Under the pieces are notes generated by a model. That model did no database searches. It was given only the letters and a program-made list of their open reading frames with translations, and was not told the DNA's origin. A stretch of 64,000 nt of DNA from Arcanobacterium ihumii (GTDB lineage: Bacteria > Actinomycetota > Actinomycetes > Actinomycetales > Actinomycetaceae), in contig NZ_UWOS01000001.1 of NCBI RefSeq assembly GCF_900604515.1, forward strand, positions 620,001-684,000. Reading direction: 5' to 3'. Position numbers and translations under genes: made by a program. Below, one piece after another: positions 10,213 to 18,955 of this stretch (within the stretch, counting starts at the first letter, position 1; each line of letters begins with the position of its first letter).

Positions 10213-11061
10213 TCACCCTTTCATCATCAGGGCGATAAACTCGTCTGCTTCGTCGGCAGAAAGGGAAACTGTGCCGGGATAAGCAGGGCGAGGAGCACTG
10301 AGAAGATCTTCCAGACCCACATTAGTCACCGGCTCAAAAGGAAGCTGGGTTGCCTCGATGGTGGCATCTTCCAGCTGTGAAGGATAGCCCGAAGATGTGA
10401 ATTTTGTAGCCACGCCAGAAACTCGCACCCAAGTGCCGAATAGATCCTTGAAGCTCGTTGGATCATCAACCGTGTTCACCTTGCATGAATGGCCAGAATT
10501 ATCGGTGACGAGCAATCCTTTGCTGATATCGAGGCGGGAGAGCATCCCTTCTACTTGGACTACCGCTATAGGAAAGTCATCAATTAGTTGCGACGACGAA
10601 GCAGCAATCTCGCTTAGGCGGCTGGACGACAGAGTGAACTTGCTTTCGCCGTCAGACTTAAACTCCACGCTTGCGCCGGTTAAGGAGAAGGCTTTGATCA
10701 GTTGCTGCCGAGATTTTGCTTCCCCAGTGTTATCTGCGCTGGTTTTACCATCCCACAACAGCATCATTTGCTCGTTAAATCGGGCATCGATGTCGTCACC
10801 AATAGGGTCGATAAGGTATTCCTCATTGCTCTGGCGTTCGATTACTATCGATGTGGAGCCATTTTCGATACCGATCATAAAGTTCGCGAGTTCTTGCGCT
10901 TCTTTTGGCAACCTGCCCTGCTGAGAAGCGTTAGTCACGCCTCGACCAAGTTGCGAGGTCAAGCTTTGCAGGCTAGCGCTAATACGGTTGAGATCAGCAA
11001 GAGGAATCATGCCATTGGGCCATTCGGCATTAACCATGTGGAACTCAAACTTCATCGCCAT
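10213..11061 (-). CDS. Unknown protein, candidate partner/antitoxin of the PIN toxin
   Basis: 282 residues. I chose ATG 11061, which has GGGAGG eight bases upstream; an ORF extension to 11127 lacks such a site. I recognise no named family. The N-terminal half has a helical stretch (LADLNRISASLQSLTSQL), the second half looks beta-rich with a possible OB-like segment (VVQVEGMLSRLDISKGLLVTD, in part), and the C-terminus ends in a short acidic helix (DEADEFIALMMKG) of the sort antitoxins use to block a toxin groove. It sits 3 bp ahead of the PIN gene. It is much larger than a classical VapB and has no visible ribbon-helix-helix or AbrB motif. The antitoxin role is inferred from position. Confidence 0.6.
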   Translation of the reverse strand: MAMKFEFHMVNAEWPNGMIPLADLNRISASLQSLTSQLGRGVTNASQQGRLPKEAQELANFMIGIENGSTSIVIERQSNEEYLIDPIGDDIDARFNEQMMLLWDGKTSADNTGEAKSRQQLIKAFSLTGASVEFKSDGESKFTLSSSRLSEIAASSSQLIDDFPIAVVQVEGMLSRLDISKGLLVTDNSGHSCKVNTVDDPTSFKDLFGTWVRVSGVATKFTSSGYPSQLEDATIEATQLPFEPVTNVGLEDLLSAPRPAYPGTVSLSADEADEFIALMMKG

Positions 11062-11394
11062 CGTGACCACCTCCCTGCACAAGTAAACGCTCGTATCATC
11101 GACTGCTCGAGATGCTATAATAGTCATCTGCCCTCTGCATTTGAAGAAACAGCTAAAGTCTATCCTTGCGAGCGCACTAATGCAGTTACTTTATCACCAG
11201 AAAATGCCTGTTTCTAGTGACGCTCAAAGATAATATTTGATCTATGGCACAAAGAATCACACTCACGCCCTAGCTCTCCCGAAGGCAAGGAGCAACTTTT
11301 CGAAAAATTACCACTGAATTCTTCAAGCATGGAAGCGCGATAGAATCAGTCTATTAGCAATAATATACACGCACATAGCAGGAGCCTCCGCCCC

Positions 11395-12303
11395 ATGCCC
11401 ACGCCTAAAACAATCGAACTTTTCCTTCTGGACGGTACCGCTGCGGGACGTAAGAAAGCATCGCTCAGCAACTGGACCGGCGTCGTCTTCCTGTTGCCCC
11501 GCACCACAATCGAAACCTCTCGAGACCGTGACGACTTACGCCAAACCGGCGTCTACTTCCTCTTTGGCACTGACGATTCCGACGAAACAAAGGTATACAT
11601 TGGCCAAGCCTGCGAACGCAAGAACGGCCAAGGTGTACTCGCCAGAATCATCGAACATCGCGAGGAAAAACTTGACTACTGGACCCACGCGATCGCTCTG
11701 ATCACTTCCAATGATTCGTTCGGCCCCACCGAGATCAGCTACCTTGAACACCGCTTCACACAGATGGCACGCGATGCGGGACGCTACGACGTCGCCAACG
11801 GGAACGATCCCTCAATCGGCAAAGTGACAGAAGAAAAACGCGCTGAGCTGGACGAATTTATCACCAACGCCAAGCTACTCATCGGCGTGCTTGGTTATCG
11901 CGTCTTCGATCCGTTCAATGAGGCACGTAGCGTTACACCGGAAAATCCCCGCGAACTCACCGACGCCAAAGCCACTGCCACCGTCGAACCGTTACTATAT
12001 CTCACCTGGGGAAGCGCGCAGGCCACCGGACGGCAGACCTCGGATGGATTCGCCGTGCTCGCCGGCTCCAAACTCCGCCCGGAATCGGAATTCACCAACA
12101 CGGCTCCTGGTTCTGCGCTCAAACAACGCGAGCGCTACCGCGACGCTATCGACTCTTCAACCTCTACCCTGGTCAAAGACGTGTTGCTCGCTAGTCCCTC
12201 GGGAGCGGCGGCATTCGTCGTCGGCGCTTCGGTTAGCGGTATGGCGGCATGGAAAACGGAAGACGGCGTCACGCTTGCGGAACTTGAGAGGCGGGGAGAA
12301 TAG
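11395..12303 (+). CDS. GIY-YIG nuclease family protein
   Basis: 302 residues. The GIY-YIG fold signature is visible: GVY at 52-54, YIG at 68-70 (KVYIGQA), Arg84 in LARIIEHR and an acidic residue at 113-118 (TEISYLEHR), the last supplying the metal-binding Glu. A C-terminal domain of ~150 residues follows with a DGFAVLAGSKL segment like that in DUF4357-containing GIY-YIG proteins. Such proteins are common in actinobacterial accessory regions; substrate is not known. It stands alone, divergent from the PIN pair, next to the defence genes. AGGAG lies about 10 bp upstream of ATG 11395. Confidence 0.8.
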   Translation: MPTPKTIELFLLDGTAAGRKKASLSNWTGVVFLLPRTTIETSRDRDDLRQTGVYFLFGTDDSDETKVYIGQACERKNGQGVLARIIEHREEKLDYWTHAIALITSNDSFGPTEISYLEHRFTQMARDAGRYDVANGNDPSIGKVTEEKRAELDEFITNAKLLIGVLGYRVFDPFNEARSVTPENPRELTDAKATATVEPLLYLTWGSAQATGRQTSDGFAVLAGSKLRPESEFTNTAPGSALKQRERYRDAIDSSTSTLVKDVLLASPSGAAAFVVGASVSGMAAWKTEDGVTLAELERRGE

Positions 12304-12410
12304 CTTCGCTCACGTTCTTCTCGATACTTTGCAACAAGGTCAAACTCACACTCTCTGGCTCTCCGATTCTGTATTCCATCTATGAATACAAAGCCAGTTC
12401 ATATCGCCCA

Positions 12411-12641
12411 TCATCTCCCTAGATGCGCCGCCTTGCACTCATCCAGAACCATCCGCACGAGCTCCTCAAGATCCTCTTCACTTAACGGGAGCTCAAACGC
12501 CGTCAGTGCCTGTTCCACCAACGGATCGCGCGGCGTCGTACGCTTGCCACCTGGATTCACCTCAATACTTACCCGATCTACCAGCGCATGCACATCCCCA
12601 GAATTCGGATCCTCGTCAAGCGACTGCAAATTCACCAGCAC
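12411..12641 (-). CDS. Small hypothetical protein
   Basis: 76 residues starting at GTG 12641, which is supported by a GGGAGG eight bases upstream. The protein is acidic with a C-terminal helix (LSEEDLEELVRMVLDECKA). I recognise no family. It lies 15 bp after the stop of another small gene, so the two probably form a bicistronic unit; the size and arrangement are compatible with a toxin-antitoxin-like pair, but nothing else supports that. Confidence 0.5.
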   Translation of the reverse strand: MLVNLQSLDEDPNSGDVHALVDRVSIEVNPGGKRTTPRDPLVEQALTAFELPLSEEDLEELVRMVLDECKAAHLGR

Positions 12642-12656
12642 CTGTACGTCCTCCCG

Positions 12657-12875
12657 TCATGCCTCAACCCATTGCCAGCCGGTGAGGTCAAACGGAGGAT
12701 CCAGCCGTCGCCCACTCGTGTACTTGCGCAGCCCTCGTCCGGCGCGACCATTATTGACGACGACGAAACCCACACCTTCCAGCGCTGCCACAATACGCGC
12801 GCGCTGTACCAAACGAGCTCGATGGTATGCATCTCTCAGCGCAATGAATTCATCAGCAACTGATTCTTCCGTCAT
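12657..12875 (-). CDS. Small basic hypothetical protein
   Basis: 72 residues if read from ATG 12875 (AGGA about 9 bp upstream); a GTG at 12911 would add 12 residues but lacks a clear site. It is rich in Ala and Arg, with a helix (VADEFIALRDAYHRARL) followed by a short beta segment (GVGFVVVNNGRAG). No family recognised. First gene of a two-gene unit. Confidence 0.45.
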   Translation of the reverse strand: MTEESVADEFIALRDAYHRARLVQRARIVAALEGVGFVVVNNGRAGRGLRKYTSGRRLDPPFDLTGWQWVEA

Positions 12876-13086
12876 CGTTCTGTCCTGCACAGCTTTTCTT
12901 TTATGCTCCACCCCAAGCCCCTTTGCATGAATGTCCAGCTCTATTGCTCAGCCAAACCGTGTTCTGCCATATCCAACCTACCTGCGAGCTTACTCCGTCT
13001 CCGGTGTGACACCGCTCTGCTATTCCATATATATAATCAACACATACTTAATACCTATTGCTTGTTGATTCATATGGAGGCTCACA

Positions 13087-14409
13087 ATGACAGCCGACAA
13101 GCCAAACAACGGCGAACAAAATAATCCATCACAACAACCATTCAATTCGATTGTGCTGTTTCCAGCAGTTACCGTTGGCGTTATATTCATTTTGATCCTT
13201 TGTGCCTGGATATGGCGTTCAACAGTCTTTCCCTTCATACAATGTAAGAAGGAAGTTGCCGATCTTTACTCCACCCTTACAGCTCTCACCGAAATGCTGG
13301 TTCCTCTTATTTTTGCCGCAAAAGCATTCCCAGCCCTTTTCGCTGAAAAACATACACAACATGACTTATTCATAAAACAAGTGAGAAGTGAAAATAAATA
13401 TAAGACCAGCCTTGACGTGGTATTTTACATTGCATTGCTCGCCTGTACATTCAGTTTCTCTGCTTTTTTAGCACCATATGTGTCGATCGTCGATGGAAAT
13501 AATCCTCTAAAAATTCCACCGGCACCAGCATATTTGATTGTTGTCAACGGATTACTGTTTGTTGCGGCTATCCTTATCGCTTGGTTCATCCCTCGATCTA
13601 ATCCGCTCCCTATTCAACAGTTCATTGACAACTTTTCCTTGTTGACTCGTATCGACCTTGCGGCCGCAGTAGAGAAAGGAAGAATCCAACAAGAAGGACC
13701 TCGCCGGCTCGTCGTCAGCGCGTTTTACCTATCCTCCCTACTGATGGCAACTATTGCTGTAGCACTTACGACGAAGATTGGACCGGCAGGTATGTTACTT
13801 TTAGCTATTCAACCATTATTTGCGGTCATAGGAATCGAAGGAGCCGCTAAAAATAAGATCTATGGCCAATCAAAATTCATATTCTTACGCATAATATTCT
13901 TGGCACAATCTTCTTTGGCAGCATTAATCATACTGATCATCATCCAAAAACTGTTTCCTCAAAGCCTGATCACACCATCAAGTATTTTAGGAGTGTTCAG
14001 CCTGCTAATCTGGACTGCGATTATTTTTTACCCAAAGACAATTAAATCCATTCCGCTGCTCGCAAAGTATTATCAATGGCGGTTAAAAAGGATTAAAAAG
14101 ATTATCATTGAAGATATAAAACGGCTGAGCAACCGGCTAAGAAAAGAAAATCAAGATGTCCGCGATCATATAAGCGAAGAAATCGCTAGAATCGTTGTTT
14201 CCACTTACAAAGGTCACGCCAATTCCAACAGAAGTTCCAATGATTTCGGAGATATTTCTGATTACACCAGTGCATCCGAAATATCTGAAGTACAAATGTA
14301 TGCAGATAAATTCTGGCCAAGGTATCGCGTGATGCGACGCCAGCATGCAGCGAGGTCACTCAATAAGAGTCATTCACCCAAGCCCCCAACCAAGCTACGA
14401 CGCCGGTGA
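13087..14409 (+). CDS. Polytopic membrane protein of unknown function
   Basis: 440 residues from ATG 13087, with GGAGG about 8 bp upstream. At least eight hydrophobic segments are visible, beginning with IVLFPAVTVGVIFILILCA near residue 20, with pairs near 120-160, 220-270 and 290-330. A basic, charged cytoplasmic tail of ~110 residues follows, with coiled-coil-like KRIKKIIIEDIKRLSNRL. I do not recognise the family. It stands alone and runs towards the surface-protein gene; the composition is AT-richer than the genes on either side. Confidence 0.75.
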   Translation: MTADKPNNGEQNNPSQQPFNSIVLFPAVTVGVIFILILCAWIWRSTVFPFIQCKKEVADLYSTLTALTEMLVPLIFAAKAFPALFAEKHTQHDLFIKQVRSENKYKTSLDVVFYIALLACTFSFSAFLAPYVSIVDGNNPLKIPPAPAYLIVVNGLLFVAAILIAWFIPRSNPLPIQQFIDNFSLLTRIDLAAAVEKGRIQQEGPRRLVVSAFYLSSLLMATIAVALTTKIGPAGMLLLAIQPLFAVIGIEGAAKNKIYGQSKFIFLRIIFLAQSSLAALIILIIIQKLFPQSLITPSSILGVFSLLIWTAIIFYPKTIKSIPLLAKYYQWRLKRIKKIIIEDIKRLSNRLRKENQDVRDHISEEIARIVVSTYKGHANSNRSSNDFGDISDYTSASEISEVQMYADKFWPRYRVMRRQHAARSLNKSHSPKPPTKLRRR

Positions 14410-14508
14410 TCGCAAGGTCTCAAACCTCACCAAAATACTCGACAACTCAACGATTTTCGACAATCTTGTCGAGCACAGTCAACACAACCGTTTTGGACCG
14501 ACGCCCAA

Positions 14509-14567
14509 AAAACAACGACGGACGCGCGCCACACTTTGAAGTGTAACCACACGTCCATCGTCGTCCG
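14509..14567. terminator. Long hairpin between convergent genes
   Basis: An outer imperfect inverted repeat (ACGACGGACG with CGTCCATCGTCGT) encloses a perfect inner one (ACACTT-TG-AAGTGT). It lies between the ends of the membrane-protein gene and the surface-protein gene and probably terminates one or both. No long T-run is present. Confidence 0.45.
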
Positions 14568-14601
14568 GATTTACTTACGAATCTCTAGGGCAACCCGATC
14601 C

Positions 14602-17340
14602 CTAAGCCATCCGGCGCGTTTGCACGAGGCGCATTGCCTGCAAAACTGCATTTACCAGCAGCAACACGACGCCAGCCCCTATCAGAACATTGGTGGTCGA
14701 CCATCCAGAGCCCGCGCCGTCGGAACTCGCCATGGTATCGTCCAAACCTGCGCCGCTCAGCGACTTCACGCCAGCATTCTCGCCACCCGCAACAGCATTA
14801 TTACCCAAGCCAGCATCGCCAGCCAGGGCAGCATCATTGCCCGCGAGCGCATCATTAAGTGAACCCAGCACATTCGTGGCCACCGTGCCGCCGCCCATGC
14901 CGCCGCGTCCTGTACCAGTTCCCGCAGAGCCCACAAGAGCTTGACCAATCGCCGCCCCGAAATCGAAATGACCGCTGGTCACGCCGTCGGCCGAACCAAC
15001 ATTAAACACCAAGGTGCCGGTGTTGGACACCGTTTTGCCATTCTTGAGCGTCGCCGTGGTGGTAATTCCCACCCGATACGTTCCCGCCTTGGTAAACACC
15101 CAGTTCGGATGCGCGTGCACATTCGGGTTAAGCACGATTGAGCCACCTGCCGAGCCATTCACGCCCGAGAAAATACGCTGACCCGCGCCTCCAAAGTTGT
15201 TCGAATAAAATACTTCCATCGCGCCCGGACCCGAGAACGAGGTAAGCGTCAGCTTCAAATGACCAGTCGTCTTCGCAAGGAGTGTTGGATGTTGGGAGTT
15301 AATGCCCACCCACGGCACACCCGCCACTTGGCTATTTGAAATCATCCACACTGCAGTGCCAGCTGGAATACGCCCAATATTCTCCGTAGTCGTTGCACGA
15401 CCCGCGTCACCAATCGCAAACGCGAGCGAACTCGGATTTACCCATTTCGCTGGTTGCGAGCGGTCATCTTTAATCAACGGCACAATCGCATCAACGTACT
15501 GCGGATGGTTCACCGCAGGAGCCGCAGTAGCGGCACCGCTACCATGCGCCGGAGCTCCAGGAGTACTTCCCGACGAAGGCTGAGGTGCCGGTCCAGGAAC
15601 CGGCTGCGGAGACGGTACGCCTGGGTTAGTACCAGTACCATTATCGTTTGGAACGCCATTATTTGGAAGCCCATCGTTCGTGCCTGGCGTCGGTTGCACA
15701 TCCCCCGGATTAGGCTGTACGTCACCTGGAGATGGCTGTACCTCGCTCGGATCGCCCTTGTATGTACCATCAATCAGCTCTTTTGGCACGTCATTGCCTA
15801 CATACCAAACATAAGTTGCCTCGTTTGATACCGCAGACGCGCCAGCGCGCGCATCCTTCGCCCGCATCTTCATCGTGTAGACGCCCGGCTTCGTGAAAAT
15901 CCAGTTGGTGTGCACATGTCCCGGCTGAGCTTGGTGGATCTTATCACCACTCAATAGCTCGAACTTTCCAGAAGCGAGGGGCGACTTCGGGGTAGTAAAA
16001 CCACCAACTTGGTAAGTAAATACCTTGCCCGGGCCTTTCACTTCTAGGAAGTCAAGATCAATCGCATCGAAATTAGGACGCACCGCGCCAGTATCCCAAC
16101 CAGGGAATGGGAGCACCCCTTGCTTATCCCCATTCTGCCCAAGCAGATAACCTGCCGAAACGCCGAACATTCCGGCGAATTTTTGTGGAAGATCGGTTTT
16201 AGACTGCGACCCCACGTGCACGATAATATCTTCAGCCTTGCGTTCAACAGGGCTCGATCCCGTGTCGTCCTTCGCGTTCAGAACGAGTTTTCCATCTTTC
16301 GCAATCACGTGGAAAAGGTCGATATGTCCTTTACTCAGCACCAAGCGGGGTGACGACGTCGTTCCAGGTGTTCCAGGTACAGGCGAGTTTGTATCGGGGG
16401 ACGTACCACCTGTGTCCCCGCTACCGGGTTGCGGTTCATTCGGCTGCGGTTCTCCTGGTTGAGTTGGTGAGGGCGTGGTGTCACTGCCGTTCGCGTCGTC
16501 GCCAGAACCTGGATTCGTAGGCGCTGGATTCGTAGGCGACGGTTTGGCCGGGAGATCAGCAGTATCTGGAATTTCGGACAAAACCTTCACGGCTTGAGCA
16601 GGTCGTTCATCGCCGGCATTCTTCAGCACGTTGAACGTGAGCGTGAAAGAATCAGATAATACTTGAGAACCGTCTTTCTTAATGACGATCGCGCGGCCGG
16701 TTAGCGTATACTTTCCGGAATGCTCAAAGTACCAGTGTCCGTGCTGGTGACCTGGAATCGACATCACATCGCCGGCTTGGATAAATAGATTGCCGCTTTC
16801 CATGAATGGAAGAATGGCATCCGAGCCATCATCCTGAGCAGGCATCTCATTGTTGTTAAAGAAGCTAATCTTACCCGGGCCAGTGACCTTCGTGAACTTG
16901 ACCTTCACTTTAACACCAAGGTCATCTTGACCAGGAGCGCTCATGCCCGGCTCAGCACCGGCAGCACCACAAGCACTGTAGTAGCCATTCTTGCTTGCCT
17001 CACCGAGTTGTGGGTAGTATCCATTGTCGAAAAGCTCAAAGAACTCAGCACATTTTTCATCGTTCTTATAAGCGTAGTCAGCAATACGGATCTCCGAGTT
17101 ATCCATGCTATACAGATCATTATTGATACCGTTTCGAATCATCACCTTGGGCTTGTTCCCAGTGATGTCTACATAGAACGCATCGGTATGATTACGATCA
17201 ATAATCGTCTGCCCAAAGGCTTTTGTCGTCATTGGGGCAAATACGAGCGCAAATGTTGCCAAGAAAGCGAAGATAATCTTTATTCCAAGATTATTTCGCT
17301 GCAACCGAGGCTCGTGTGCCTGCGGGTTTGAGATGCTCAT
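14602..17340 (-). CDS. Surface-anchored protein with three HxH-type actinobacterial repeats
   Basis: 912 residues, ATG 17340 with AGGAAG upstream. A signal sequence (IIFAFLATFALVFA) is followed by three modules. Each has a start like GHIDLFHVIAKDGKLVL and ends in a His-rich signature: HQHGHWYFEHSGKY near 200, HVHTNWIFTKPGVY near 476, HAHPNWVFTKAGTY near 743. These match the actinobacterial surface-anchored repeat family (TIGR03769, choice-of-anchor M), which is associated with metal ABC transporters; metal binding by the His clusters is inferred. Pro/Gly-rich linkers separate the modules (near 270-325 and 540-600). A C-terminal membrane helix (VLIGAGVVLLLVNAVLQAM) and basic tail anchor it; there is no LPxTG. 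No transporter gene is adjacent, unlike the usual context. Confidence 0.82.
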   Translation of the reverse strand: MSISNPQAHEPRLQRNNLGIKIIFAFLATFALVFAPMTTKAFGQTIIDRNHTDAFYVDITGNKPKVMIRNGINNDLYSMDNSEIRIADYAYKNDEKCAEFFELFDNGYYPQLGEASKNGYYSACGAAGAEPGMSAPGQDDLGVKVKVKFTKVTGPGKISFFNNNEMPAQDDGSDAILPFMESGNLFIQAGDVMSIPGHQHGHWYFEHSGKYTLTGRAIVIKKDGSQVLSDSFTLTFNVLKNAGDERPAQAVKVLSEIPDTADLPAKPSPTNPAPTNPGSGDDANGSDTTPSPTQPGEPQPNEPQPGSGDTGGTSPDTNSPVPGTPGTTSSPRLVLSKGHIDLFHVIAKDGKLVLNAKDDTGSSPVERKAEDIIVHVGSQSKTDLPQKFAGMFGVSAGYLLGQNGDKQGVLPFPGWDTGAVRPNFDAIDLDFLEVKGPGKVFTYQVGGFTTPKSPLASGKFELLSGDKIHQAQPGHVHTNWIFTKPGVYTMKMRAKDARAGASAVSNEATYVWYVGNDVPKELIDGTYKGDPSEVQPSPGDVQPNPGDVQPTPGTNDGLPNNGVPNDNGTGTNPGVPSPQPVPGPAPQPSSGSTPGAPAHGSGAATAAPAVNHPQYVDAIVPLIKDDRSQPAKWVNPSSLAFAIGDAGRATTTENIGRIPAGTAVWMISNSQVAGVPWVGINSQHPTLLAKTTGHLKLTLTSFSGPGAMEVFYSNNFGGAGQRIFSGVNGSAGGSIVLNPNVHAHPNWVFTKAGTYRVGITTTATLKNGKTVSNTGTLVFNVGSADGVTSGHFDFGAAIGQALVGSAGTGTGRGGMGGGTVATNVLGSLNDALAGNDAALAGDAGLGNNAVAGGENAGVKSLSGAGLDDTMASSDGAGSGWSTTNVLIGAGVVLLLVNAVLQAMRLVQTRRMA

Positions 17341-17372
17341 CTGATTCTTCCTAGTATTTCCTGTGCCATTTT

Positions 17373-17389
17373 GTGATAACGACTATCAC
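17373..17389 (-). promoter_or_regulatory. Zur/Fur-like palindrome upstream of the surface protein
   Basis: TGATAACGACTATCA with an extra G/C pair outside (GTGATA and TATCAC flanking ACGAC) lies 33 bp upstream of the start codon. The 7-1-7 layout is like Fur-family boxes, which would suit a metal-linked surface protein. The regulator is inferred. Confidence 0.4.
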
Positions 17390-17531
17390 TACTATAGGTT
17401 GCGACTAATTTTACTTTGTTTAGAATCTTTCTCAAGAGCGAAAGGTGTGACACTTATTTCTTATTGCGTATCGTTCTTATTAGAGATGGTATCTACCACC
17501 TGCTTTATCTATTAGAGTTCCTGGTATAGCT

Positions 17532-18341
17532 TCACAATCCCCGCACCGAATCATTTCCCGGCACATTAGCTTTCCCGTCCGCACCGATCGTCCATTCGAT
17601 AATCGCTGGTGACGTAGGCGCCATCGAACCTTCACCCGGCTCCACTGTCACGAATACCCGATCGCCTGGCTCTGGCATCAAATGTACAAACGAAAAACTA
17701 CCGTCTTTTCCTGGCGCATACATTCCACCAGAGGATACTTTTCCATTCATTTCTACCCACACTTGCAGGCTCCTACCACGTGGCGCACGAAGTTCCGCAG
17801 GGAAAGTTACCGCAGCCATATCCATTGACTTCGACCAGGTCAACGTCACTTTGTGTCCGTCGTCCATCGTCGTCATCGTGCGCTCAACATCCTGTGCCTG
17901 GTTAAGCTCGGCATAATGATTGACTTGCTCCATTGATTGCATGGAGTCCATTGCGCTCCAACGGCCAACTCCAACGCCTGCCGTTACCAACACAACTGAA
18001 GCAGCAATGTTGATCGTCGCCTGTTTCCAGCGACGACGCCGCGTTGCCAAGTCCGTAACTTCCGCCTTAGTTTCTGCCTGGTCACTTCGCGTAGCTGGTT
18101 CTTGAGGAAGGTTCACAATCGAGTCCAGCAGGTTTTCGCGTACGTGAGCACTCGGCGTCATCGGCTTCAAAGACGCACCCAATGCACCCACAACCTCGGC
18201 TTCAGGACTGCCAAACACATAATGTTCAGTCGAATCCAGATTCACATCTGCCTCCTGAGGCAATCCAGAGTTATATCTCTGAACTGGATCTTCACCAAAG
18301 ACCCGCTCTGAACCAGCGCGGTCACGTTCACGTTCGTTCAT
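17532..18341 (-). CDS. rskA: Anti-sigma-K factor (RskA family)
   Basis: 269 residues. A cytoplasmic N-terminal region (about 1-105) holds a conserved stretch near 45-80; one membrane helix follows (INIAASVVLVTAGVGVG, about 110-127), then an extracytoplasmic domain with the RskA-type pattern RSLQVWVEMNGKVSSGG and DRVFVTVEPGEGS. This family binds and holds an ECF sigma factor at the membrane until regulated proteolysis or redox input releases it. The start overlaps the sigK stop by 4 bp, so the two are co-translated. It is the last gene of the dipZ-sigK-rskA operon. Confidence 0.88.
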   Translation of the reverse strand: MNERERDRAGSERVFGEDPVQRYNSGLPQEADVNLDSTEHYVFGSPEAEVVGALGASLKPMTPSAHVRENLLDSIVNLPQEPATRSDQAETKAEVTDLATRRRRWKQATINIAASVVLVTAGVGVGRWSAMDSMQSMEQVNHYAELNQAQDVERTMTTMDDGHKVTLTWSKSMDMAAVTFPAELRAPRGRSLQVWVEMNGKVSSGGMYAPGKDGSFSFVHLMPEPGDRVFVTVEPGEGSMAPTSPAIIEWTIGADGKANVPGNDSVRGL

Positions 18342-18955
18342 CGCTCCCCCTCCATCAACTTCCTCATTTTTGCTAAACCATCACGGATTCTAGTCTTGAC
18401 GGTGCCAAGTGGAATCCCTTGCATCTGCGCTATTTCTGAATACTTGTAACCCGTTAGGAACGCCAACTCAATTGTGGACTTGTGTGGCTCTCCAACCTCG
18501 TTAAGCACTGCGCGCACATCACTCGCCACAATCCTTTCCTCTACCTCAGATAACGTCTGATCATAGTCAGGTTCGGGAAGCTGGCGTTCCTCACGATTGC
18601 GTGCAGCTTGAGAGGAACGTACCCGGTCGATGGCTCGCCGCCGTGCTAACGTCACCAAGAATGCACGTGCTGAACCACGATCCGGATCGAAAGACGACGC
18701 CCGCTGCCATACTTCAAGGAAAACTTCCTGAAGCACCTCCTCGCTTTGCGCATAGTCCACCAGGATCGACACGATAAGCACCAATATTTTGCCACTCCAG
18801 CGGTCGTAAACGTTCGCAAAGGCTTCACGGTCACCGGCCGCCATTTTTAGCAAAAGAGCAGAATCAATATCGGTTATCACAGCTTCATCATATTCGTTTA
18901 CCTTTACATCAACGTATAGGGCAGGCGAATTATGCACATCTATCAGCATTATCAC
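18338..18955 (-). CDS. sigK: ECF RNA polymerase sigma factor SigK
   Basis: 205 residues. Sigma region 2 ([20 protein letters not shown] to [19 protein letters not shown]) and region 4 ([19 protein letters not shown] and [18 protein letters not shown]) are both complete. GTG 18955 overlaps the dipZ stop; ATG 18949 is the alternative. In Mycobacterium tuberculosis SigK is controlled by RskA and drives dipZ and secreted antigen genes; here all three partners lie in one operon, which fits autoregulation. Confidence 0.9.
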   Translation of the reverse strand: MIMLIDVHNSPALYVDVKVNEYDEAVITDIDSALLLKMAAGDREAFANVYDRWSGKILVLIVSILVDYAQSEEVLQEVFLEVWQRASSFDPDRGSARAFLVTLARRRAIDRVRSSQAARNREERQLPEPDYDQTLSEVEERIVASDVRAVLNEVGEPHKSTIELAFLTGYKYSEIAQMQGIPLGTVKTRIRDGLAKMRKLMEGER

